DNA from: Entamoeba histolytica HM-1:IMSS
Lineage: Eukaryota; Evosea; Mastigamoebida; Endamoebidae
DNA: 14,443 bases
Assembly: GCF_000208925.1 (NCBI RefSeq)
Contig: NW_001914934.1
Coordinates: 3,740 to 18,182 of the forward strand
Direction of reading: 5' to 3'
The position numbers and the translations under genes were made by a program. The notes beneath the pieces were generated by a model. It searched no databases. It saw nothing but the letters and a program-made list of their open reading frames with translations, and was not told where the DNA came from. How positions within the stretch are numbered: the stretch's first letter is position 1; the number at the start of each line of letters is the position of its first letter. Shown here one piece after another: positions 7,743 through 14,443 of the stretch.

Positions 7743-7976
7743 ATGGCTCGTTTAAAGAGAAGAACAACAAGAAGAAAGACTTCTAAAAGACCGACTGTTC
7801 GTCGTGGTAGGCGTGTATATAAACGACGTGTATATAGAAAAAGAAGACATTATATATATACGCATATCACGGTGATAAATATATTTTTAATTCTTCTTTT
7901 TGTTGTTTCTTTAAATGAGTAAAATGAGTTTTATTAATTAAATGTTTAAATATATGGTGGATATCACAGACTTTGA
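7743..7976 (+). pseudogene. cap: Truncated CRESS capsid gene: Arg-rich N-terminus
   Basis: ATG 7743 opens with MARLKRRTTRRKTSKRPTVR and continues RRGRRVYKRRVYRKRRHY, the DNA-binding arginine-rich arm typical of CRESS-virus capsid proteins, in the same sense as rep and 125 bases after it. The standard frame closes at TAA 7920-7922 (59 residues). Reading TAA as Gln continues with VSLNEQNEFYQLNVQ and YGGYHRL to TGA 7974-7976 (77 residues), which resembles the first conserved part of the jelly roll (a beta strand followed by a D/E-F..L..Y+ segment). The remaining ~150 or more residues of a normal capsid are absent: the next sequence is the tail of the inverted rep copy. So genome replication genes are kept and packaging is lost. 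Identification of the basic arm is firm; the extension is tentative. Confidence 0.65.
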
Positions 7977-8029
7977 ATTTTATAAAAAATAGAAGAAATT
8001 CAATTAATTTACATTATCACATAGTTTCA
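7977..8029. other. Junction between capsid stub and second rep
   Basis: About 50 AT-rich bases where the capsid sequence ends and the reverse rep relic begins. No capsid remnant belonging to the second rep was found, and no direct repeats mark the junction. Confidence 0.4.
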
Positions 8030-8829
8030 TTAAATGAATAACTTTATAATTTCTTTAGCATTGATGTCTAGGTTTTGTAAAGACATAATCGTATAAAAAT
8101 CTTTTAGATGTTGAACATTTAGTACACTGACAAGTTTATATCTATCAATAACACAACTCCACCTTTGATGTTAAGCTGCGATACATAATAGTCTATGTAT
8201 TAGATAAATTCATTCGGCTTCATATGACTGCTTATAAAATCATCATATGTGCAACACTAACTTTGACCATCTGTTGAGACACCCATCCAGAAATTGTTAA
8301 TAAACTTAACACGGTCAAATTCTTTAGTTACCAAGTAACTCATAGCTAATCTGGATTTGCCTATTCCAGAAGAACCCCAGATGTAATAGACTTTTACGTC
8401 TAGTTTGTAGCATGAGTCAACTGTAAATCTCTGAGAGAGATTTCTAGCAATGAGCCACCTATTGAGCTCAATAGGATTTAAATCAGAGGGGTCATTTACA
8501 GAAACTAGATCAGCTACAGTACTATGAAGACCTTGCTTGGGTTCATTTCCAATCTCGTCTATAATATTTCCATCCTTTTTGATGTATTTAATATTCTGCT
8601 TAGGGGAGCCCCTACAGACTTCAACATGGGTTCCCTGACACTGGACTAATGACAAGTAGGTTGTTTGTTGGTAATTGACATAGATATGGATGTGCTCATG
8701 CCCCGTGCTTGGAGCATGCTCTTTAGCAGCGATATAATATTTTAGAGACTTATAATGTTTCAAATAGAGCACCAAAGCATGATATTTACTAGGCTCGTTT
8801 AATGTCAATTGGAATCATCTTGAAGACAT
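8030..8829 (-). pseudogene. rep: Second, decayed CRESS Rep gene (copy 2, inverted)
   Basis: The minus strand from ATG 8829 encodes a Rep homologous to copy 1 over its whole length: MSSR, then a TGA at codon 5 (8815-8817) where copy 1 has Arg, then FQLTLNEPSK (motif I), HEHIHIY (motif II), YIKKDGN (motif III), GSSGIGKS (Walker A) and YDDF (Walker B). A TAG (about 8254) and a TAA (about 8200) are in frame and could be Gln. A -1 shift near 8150 leads to NVQHLKDFYTIMSLQN and EIIKLF, ending at TAA 8030-8032. The arginine-finger region is degraded. Nearly every codon of LTLNEP differs synonymously from copy 1, so the two diverged as functional proteins long before this copy died. It starts three bases inside the right arm, with an origin identical to that of copy 1. 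Confidence 0.9.
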
Positions 8830-8840
8830 TTTACTACAGA

Positions 8841-8897
8841 AGTGGACTACACAAGTATAAAGGTAATACTGTAGCTTTATATATTGTGTAGTCCACT
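8841..8897 (-). other. Rolling-circle replication origin hairpin, right
   Basis: Mirror copy of the left origin: stem 8841-8854 with 8884-8897, inner stem 8856-8862 with 8876-8882, and CAGTATTAC on the minus strand at 8863-8871. The predicted nick is on the minus strand between 8865 and 8864. The two origins face each other across about 2.1 kb that includes both rep copies. Confidence 0.9.
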
Positions 8898-8922
8898 GAC
8901 GTGGCGACAGGACACAGAACAT

Positions 8923-8977
8923 AGATAGGACATAGATAGGACATAGATAGGACATAGATAGGACATAGATAGGACAT
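8923..8977 (-). repeat. Five tandem 11-bp repeats (iteron-like), right
   Basis: Five exact AGATAGGACAT units, the reverse complement of the left array, 25 bases outside the right origin stem. Copy number is the same as on the left, although tandem arrays usually change number quickly, which argues for recent homogenisation of the arms. Confidence 0.65.
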
Positions 8978-9021
8978 TGACAGGACAATATTATAATAAG
9001 ATAGTTTTTTTATTATTTTAT

Positions 9022-9096
9022 TTATCGAATCCTCCTCTTATCGTCATTCATACCTAGTCTAAATTTCGCACTGAGCAAAATTAAGTCAGGATCCAT
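9022..9096 (-). CDS. 24-codon ORF in a GC-richer island, right arm
   Basis: Mirror copy of the frame at 6464-6538, identical in sequence, with the same uncertainty about whether it is translated. On the plus strand a TTTTTT run (about 9103-9108) follows the island and could end an RNA polymerase III transcript, but no recognisable RNA fold or box was found. Confidence 0.2.
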   Translation of the reverse strand: MDPDLILLSAKFRLGMNDDKRRIR

Positions 9097-9380
9097 CTAC
9101 GATCTTTTTTCCTCTTTTTGTTACGGTTCGACAAAACAATAATATTCTTTTTTTCTTTTTTTTTTGTTATTATAATATTTTGTTATTGGTGTTCTTTTTA
9201 TAGAATTAGATAAATTAATTACATAACTACTTATTTTCTTCAATATTTCTTAGCCATATATATTTTGTAAATGAATTTAGGAAAATATGAATAAAACAAA
9301 TGTTGAATATATTTTATTCTAGAAATTTATTATAATTTCTTATACTTTCATTTGTTTTATATAAGAAAATGAAGAGAAAT

Positions 9381-9401
9381 TGTGACAATACATTTGTCAC
9401 A
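9381..9401. promoter_or_regulatory. Perfect 8-bp operator-like palindrome, right arm
   Basis: TGTGACAA and TTGTCACA around a 5-base spacer, the mirror of 6159-6179. It lies 36 bases upstream of the plus-strand ATG at 9438 and overlaps the TCAC box shared with the promoter of the gene at 2830. Confidence 0.45.
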
Positions 9402-9437
9402 TGTCGGTATTTTGATATTTTATTTCTTATTCATTCT

Positions 9438-10719
9438 ATGATGAGTAGTAAAAATGTAAAATCTGAAAATGTTGATGTTGGTGAATCTAAAAATATCAAA
9501 AAGATAACACTTCATTATTAATAAAAATAAACATGAGAAATACACAAATATATTATATATAAAGAGATATAAAGCAAATAATGTTTACAGAAGAGTGAAT
9601 GGTGATAAAACATTATCATAGTCATTATTTTTTTCTACAACAACATTATATTAAGACATTTTAGAAACCAAATAAACTATGGTTAAAAATGCTCAATTTA
9701 GACATCATCAATATATTCTCTTCCAATAAAATACTGTTCAACAATTACAAACATCCTACTAGATATTCTAATTTCTTCTTTTTATTTTATTGTTCTTATT
9801 TTATATTCTTGCCATTTCATTCAAAATGCTACGATTTTTAAAGAAAAATAATTATTACAGGAAACAAAAGGGATTTAAAGGGATTAATCAATATTACAAA
9901 GGAAACAACAAACACGAAAATGATTTGATACAAATAAGATAGGTCATAGATATAATCAATTTGAAAATATACAACGATACAATGGTGGGATTCATAAAAA
10001 TTATAATCAAAAATAATATTATCCGAATAGAAGATATAAACAGTATCAATACGAAATACTGGCAACCCAAAGAGAATAAACAGAAGTCAAAGATACTATA
10101 AGAAAGAAAAGATATTGAAGAATGAAAGAATGGAAAGAGAAGAATAAATAATAAAAGGATTGATGAAAAGGATTGAAGCTATTGAAAAGTTAGTAACAAG
10201 AATAAAATAGAAAATAGAAACAGAAGAAGAGAAAGAAATATCAATGGAAATCTAAGAGAAAGAGAGAAGAAACAATACAAGAAGAAGTTAAAGATAAATG
10301 TAATTAAGAAAGAACAAAAAAAAAAAAAAGAAATAGAAGATATAATAAAAGAGAAAGAAAAAGAAAAGAAAGCAAATGAAATAGAGAATAATAAACAAAG
10401 GATAAAAAACAGAAGAACAAACAAAGAAAGAATTACAAGAACAAATAGATAAAATGTAGAAAATAATAAAATAAAGAGAGAAGTAAGTAGAACACAGAAA
10501 TTAATATAAGAAGTAGAAAAGAGAGGAATAGATATGGAAGAAATATTTATAGAATATTAAGAAGAAAGTTTTAAGAAAGAAATGAAGAAAAAGAAAAAAG
10601 AGAGGAAGAAAGAGACAGAACAAGGAACAATAAAAAGATAAACAACATCGGGAATAGAAAGTATGGAAAAGGTTGAGAAAGAACAGAAAAAGAGTGATGT
10701 ACTAGAAGAGAAACAATGA
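9438..10719 (+). pseudogene. Outward membrane/coiled-coil protein gene, start in right arm
   Basis: Begins ATG 9438 (MMSSKNVKSENVDVG) and slips +1 near 9521 to a frame with seven TAA/TAG and no TGA up to 9942, including TTTLYQDILETKQ and FRHHQYILFQQNTVQQLQ. A membrane helix (FLLFILLFLFYILAISF, about 9772-9822) crosses the arm boundary. A basic Tyr/Asn-rich segment follows (LKKNNYYRKQKGFKG). Three -1 slips near 9941, 10110 and 10240 then lead through KGLMKRIEAIEKLVTRIKQK to a long charged coiled coil. The last frame (10177-10719) has four TAA as Gln and stops at TGA 10717. Length is about 427 codons. ATG 9826 could start the unique part alone. The layout (N-terminal domain, one membrane span, cytosolic basic linker and coiled coil) suggests an anchored scaffold, but no family is recognised. 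Confidence 0.5.
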
Positions 10720-10827
10720 ATGATATACCGTAATGAAGAAAGAAGTGAACGTGAAACAAAAATAAGAAGAAGATGTCTATTATAGAATTAATAAATTAAA
10801 TAATAAATTAAAAAAGAATATAATATA

Positions 10828-11391
10828 TTATTAATTAAAAATTAGTTAATTAAGTGTTAATAGATTTTTCATATATTCTTTCTCGTTCAGCAAAGACTAA
10901 TAACATTCCTGAGCTTATTTTAAAAGAGTAATCTTTTTGTTTAACTATTCTTTTAAGTTTTTGTAGGAGTATGATAAAAAGTATTTCTTTACTTTATTTC
11001 TTTTTATTAATATCTTCTCAAACATCTTCTGATTATTCCTTCTTTTTAGCTTTTTGTTTATTTTCTGTCTTAATTTTAAATAATTTCTTTTTCTTTGTTT
11101 TATGAATGAGAGAATTGAACATTTCATTAACATCATATTACTTTGACTATATTTCTTTTAGTCTTTCTTTGAATAATCTTCTTTTAGTCTAACCCACACT
11201 TCAGTAGTTCCTTATATTACATCCATGTAATATCCTATCATAATGTCTTGCTCCACTATTTGCAGCATTCCCTAATCCATTTCTAATTCAAATACATCAC
11301 CATAACCAAATAATAACAATGAGAGTCAATACTTGATTTGTACTAGGGTTTGTGTGATGTTTCAGACGTGCCACCTTCGATCTCCAAAGAA
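10828..11391 (-). pseudogene. Broken reverse gene with coiled-coil end
   Basis: On the minus strand one frame runs from FGDRRWHV (about 11388) through two TGA (11362, 11326) and then stays free of TGA to beyond 10830, crossing TAG and TAA codons that read as Gln. Segments are LLFGYGDVFELEMD, QIVEQDIMIGYYMDVI, GTTEVWVRLKEDYSKKD and, near the end, NLKEQLNKKITLLKQAQ and SLLNEKEYMKNLLTL, a good heptad pattern. No TGA follows promptly, so the true end is unknown; I stop at the double TAA 10828-10833. A competing frame (SFKISSGMLLVFAERER, ending 10850) means a frameshift is possible. It converges with the gene ending at 10719. Function unknown. Confidence 0.35.
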
Positions 11392-11399
11392 ATAATTAA

Positions 11400-12200
11400 A
11401 TAAAACAATGAATAGAAAGAATATTTATGTGATATTGTGAATAAACAGAAAGAAGAATGAATAATTTAATAAATTTGAATGGATAGACAATGGTATAACA
11501 GAATAATAAAGATTAATGAAATACTACTATAATTTTATATTTTATTTTCTAAGAAATGAATAGAATAAGAAATGAAAGAGTTTTAAATCAGAAAAGTATA
11601 ACAAAATAAGAAAGGATTATAGATGAACATACCAATCATTAAAATAATAAAGAAGTAAATAAAATGAAAAGAAATAATAAGAAATAAATGCATGATAATA
11701 TATTAATTTCAAGAAACAACTTAATTCATATAAATCATATTCATTATTCAATTCATTATTCAATTCTTTTTAACTAATTTTGGTTTTTACTTAAATAATA
11801 TATTTTTCATTTCATTCTATATTATGAAGAGAAGTTTGTATGAATTGGTTTTGAAATTATTTATTCTCTTTCATGCCATTTCATTTACTTCTATTTCTTT
11901 TTTGAGTTGATGTTAATAGAGATATGACTCTTCTATTGTCTCTTATTACATCCATTTCATATCTTTTCGTTATTTCTTTATTATTCGTTATATCCTTTTA
12001 TTCTTATTATCATTCATATCGACTTTCAATCATTTCAACGATTATTTCTTTATTCCAACATCACACTTTGTCTATTTATATTCTTTTCTTTGACTTTTTC
12101 TCTTAATATTTTGTGTGTTTGCTTTTTTCTCTGTTTTTATTCATTTTGTTTTTATGTTGTTATTTATTCACCAGTTCATTAAACAAATACCAAATTGAAT
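11400..12200. other. AT-rich stretch without a supported gene
   Basis: About 800 bases of A/T-rich sequence. A 12-bp unit ATTCATTATTCA occurs twice in tandem at 11739-11762. A pyrimidine-rich plus-strand frame (11924-12106) would encode a Leu/Ser/Ile/Phe string, but its composition looks like low-complexity DNA and it has no supporting context. Nothing else stands out. Confidence 0.4.
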
Positions 12201-12221
12201 GCAAGACATCTTGTAATTTAA

Positions 12222-13611
12222 TGCAATGAATTGTATAAATACTTAGGAATATGGCAGTCCGACGAAATTGATGACACCTTCAATTGTAAATCCATCAAAG
12301 AAAAAATGATGAAAAAGATGGAAGAAATAAACAGTGATGAAAGTAGTAATAGAAGATATATTACTATGATAAACACGGAAGTAATCCCTATCTTCAGATA
12401 TTCAGCATCAGTTGTAAATTGGAAGATCATTAACCTAGATAAAATTGATTTGGAGATAAGAAAATATTTAAGAAAGGCGAAATACAATGATTCAACTCCA
12501 AAGATAGGTTGTATGTCATTATAGAAGAAATGAATGATTAATAAATATAAATGACGAATATGTTATTGAATTAGTAAGAACAGTAATGTACTACTGTACC
12601 AGAGAAAGTGAAATAAGAAATAACATATTAGATAGATGGTACAGTAAGAAAGGAATGTGGAATAGAATTAAAAAACAATAATTCATAAAATAAATGAAAC
12701 AAAAATAGAAGAAATAATAAATGAAAATATTGAAAAGAAAAAAGAAAAAGAAGTAGTAGTAGAAATAAAAAAATTAATAACAAATACATCAAAAATGGAA
12801 GTGTTATCAAACAAATGACATTTTAGAAAATGATTTGAGTCAAAACGAGTAGATAAAACTACTACAGTGAAAGAATGGAAGTCAATCAATATTAAAAAGA
12901 ATGCATTTCTCCAATTAACTAAAATGCAAGATGAAGCAATATTTTGTGGGTATAAGAAAGCAAAAATAATGAAAAATGAAAGATTGAAATACTAAACACT
13001 TTGTAAAGACAAGATAGCTACAGTACAATACATTCTACTATCTTGTATTTATCATAATAAATCACAAATGGAAAAACATGACCATATAGGCATTATAATA
13101 TTGATTAATAAGAAAATACACATGAAATAATCAATATAAAAAACCACCATATGAAACAATGTTCCAATATAAAGACATCATGATGATATGAAACGAATAA
13201 ATAATGCCTAAAAGTGAATGACAATACCACAAAATAACAGATATATATGTATTAGATAAAAAGAATAAAACTAGTCTATTATTTGATATGACTATTGTGG
13301 CTGATCATAATATTAATGGAGCCTATTTGAAGAAAAGAAATAAGTATAAAGAATTAAAGAATATACTAATGAAAATAGAAAAATTAAAAGATGTCAGAAT
13401 AAATCCAGTAGTAATCTCAATCAATGGATTAATGAATAAAGAAAGTATTAAATTAATTAAAGAATTAAAAATTGACATTGACATTGACATCGAGAAAGAA
13501 GTAAAAAACCTTGTCATAAAAAACATGATGGATGTCATGGAATACTGTTTCAATCACAACCAAACATACTCCTTAGAGCTGCTTGAATATGATGAATACA
13601 AATGGATGTGA
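12222..13611 (+). mobile_element. 5'-truncated non-LTR retrotransposon (R4/Dong-like), decayed
   Basis: The frame beginning near 12222 gives LYKYLGIWQSDEID, then YITMINTEVIPIFRYSAS and IDLEIRKYLRKAKY. This matches the region after the reverse-transcriptase active site of R4/Dong-type elements (YLGI, then A.IN..A+P.+RY, then +D...RK). After a +1 shift near 12510 come YRRNE and a TGA where Gly is usual, then LININDEYVIELV. Further on, TLCKDKIATVQYILLSC fits the C..C...H..C knuckle, and ITDIYVLDKKNKTSLLFDMT, ending in VADHNINGAYLKK, fits the restriction-like endonuclease domain. A final PVVISINGLM block leads to TGA 13609. Two TGA near 13190-13215 sit where Trp is expected. The N-terminal two thirds, including the polymerase catalytic motif, are absent, as in ordinary 5'-truncated copies. 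Confidence 0.75.
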
Positions 13612-14236
13612 TTAGTCTCCCTTGAGCCAGGAAGAATAGAATCTAGTTCTATTTATACTGAATTAATTGCTATTAAATTCGTTTCTATATATTTATTATA
13701 TACTCAATTACTTTATAATTTAATTCGATGTTTAATTATTATGTTATTTTATTTCAATAAGAAATTTTTAATGTTATAAAGAAAATATATTGACAAAGAA
13801 CCTAGTTTTATTGAAATGAAATCAATTAATATTTCCTCGAAATTTTTATTTCGTATTTCTATTTAATTATTTTATATTTTTCAAATGCATCGATATAATT
13901 ATTTATTTGCTCATATTTGAATTTTTCTTTGTATTCTTGTTATTTTTTTAATATTAACAATATCATTTTGTTAATACCACTTCATTGTCATGTATTTTAT
14001 AAGTAGTATTGTAATATTTCTAATTGAATGTTTAATCTTTTATACCATTATTATTTGATATTTGTTTGTTGTTGATTTATTGTAATGCTTGATTATTGCT
14101 TTATTACAGTGTAAAGTAATTACTATTCATTTGAATATTTATTAAACTGCTTCTATTGTCTCAGTTTTATAAACAAATTTATTTTGTATTGTGCAAAATG
14201 TAATGAGTTTTGTTTAGTTAATATAAATATATTCCA
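13612..14236. other. AT-rich stretch without recognised features
   Basis: About 625 bases following the retroelement end. The first part may be its 3' untranslated region. I see no poly(A) tail, target-site duplication, ORF of note, RNA gene or tandem array. Confidence 0.4.
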
Positions 14237-14341
14237 ATGTTTGAAGAAAGTTTAAAAGGAAATGGAAAATTACAACAAGTATTAAAGAAAAATAGTTGTT
14301 TAAAAAAAAGTAGTAAAAATACTATTGAAGTATCAAAATAA
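14237..14341 (+). CDS. Possible short ORF, 34 residues
   Basis: ATG 14237 opens MFEESLKGNGKLQQVLKKNS and ends at TAA 14339; with TAR as Gln it would run further towards the window edge. TATAAATATATTCC sits directly upstream, as at several starts in this window. Lys/Ser-rich, no motif. It may be the beginning of a gene cut by the window or chance. Confidence 0.2.
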   Translation: MFEESLKGNGKLQQVLKKNSCLKKSSKNTIEVSK

Positions 14342-14443
14342 AGAAGAAATTAAAAGAGAAATAGATGTGATATTTTAACTTAATAGGAAAATGATAAAAT
14401 AATATAGAAAAGAATAAATATTGTTTGTAATAATATTACACAT

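Larger units (their letters stand above)
8833..9789 (-). repeat. Right arm of the 957-bp perfect inverted repeat
   Basis: Exact reverse complement of 5771-6727 (coordinate sum 15560, no indel). The inner edge is three bases before the start codon of the inverted rep; the outer edge lies inside the outward-reading gene that starts at 9438. It carries the same origin, repeats, island and palindrome in mirror order. Confidence 0.95.

Noticed and set aside
7866..7876. ATCACGGTGAT palindrome inside the capsid stub
   Set aside because: Only 11 bp in AT-rich surroundings; it does not coincide with the midpoint of the inverted repeat (7780) or with a clear breakpoint.
9120..9150. tRNA-like B box (GGTTCGA) followed by a T run in the right arm
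   Set aside because: The flanking bases cannot form a T stem and no acceptor, D or anticodon arm is present.
5771..9789. Assembly fold-back artefact
   Set aside because: A fold-back would make both halves the same up to the turning point; here the inner 2.1 kb holds diverged homologues and a one-sided capsid stub. Long-read confirmation is still needed.
5760..9800. Ordinary DNA transposon with terminal inverted repeats
   Set aside because: No transposase, no convincing target-site duplication at 5770/9790, and the outer borders fall inside continuing reading frames.
13470..13495. Short GACATT repeats
   Set aside because: Three units encoding an Ile-Asp run within the retroelement endonuclease region; simple slippage, no sign of CRISPR or other array structure.
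1..14443. Euplotes-type code (TGA = Cys) with programmed frameshifting
   Set aside because: Frames here continue through TAA/TAG rather than TGA, the shifts are mostly -1 rather than +1, and they are not at AAA-TAA type sites.

Overview
The window is strongly AT-rich eukaryotic DNA, most likely from a protist. It carries an inverted, CRESS-DNA-virus-derived structure set among decayed genes. The coding frames read best if TAA and TAG mean glutamine and TGA is the only stop. For example, the frame from 10177 to the TGA at 10717 contains four TAA codons, no TGA, and reads as a continuous charged coiled coil. That code is known in most ciliates, hexamitid diplomonads and some oxymonads; I cannot choose between these. 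In nearly every gene except rep and a few small ones the frame also slips, usually by -1 (as if one base were missing), so most are pseudogenes or carry single-base deletions.

Layout. 1-5770: a compact cluster of short, unrecognised, mostly broken genes on both strands (a possible structural-type pair at 161-1158 and 1286-2151, a charged protein, a 65-residue acidic protein, two long reverse genes, and a helicase relic at 4877-5345 that looks like the S3H domain of a CRESS Rep without its nuclease half). 5771-9789: a 4.0-kb palindromic structure with two 957-bp arms that I find base-for-base identical (5771-6727 and 8833-9789). Each arm holds, from inside out, a rolling-circle origin hairpin with CAGTATTAC in its loop, five 11-bp direct repeats, a more GC-rich island with a 24-codon frame, a perfect operator-like palindrome, and the first part of an outward-reading membrane-protein gene. 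Between the arms lie an intact rep (6730-7617, +), the Arg-rich start of a capsid gene (7743-7976) and a second, decayed rep in the opposite orientation (8030-8829, -). The reps begin 2-3 bases inside the arms and differ at most codons, although the origins in front of them are identical. 9790-11391: continuation of the right-hand outward gene, then a broken reverse gene. 12222-13611: a 5'-truncated, decayed non-LTR retrotransposon of the R4/Dong (restriction-like endonuclease) type. The rest is AT-rich sequence with nothing I can name.

How it fits together: rep1 looks able to encode a complete HUH/SF3 initiator next to its own origin, so the middle may be, or recently have been, a replicon. 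The outer borders of the arms fall inside coding frames: the two outward genes share their N-terminal part (arm-encoded) and then diverge. The structure therefore resembles a recombining or gene-converted inverted cassette more than an ordinary transposon or a simple viral relic.
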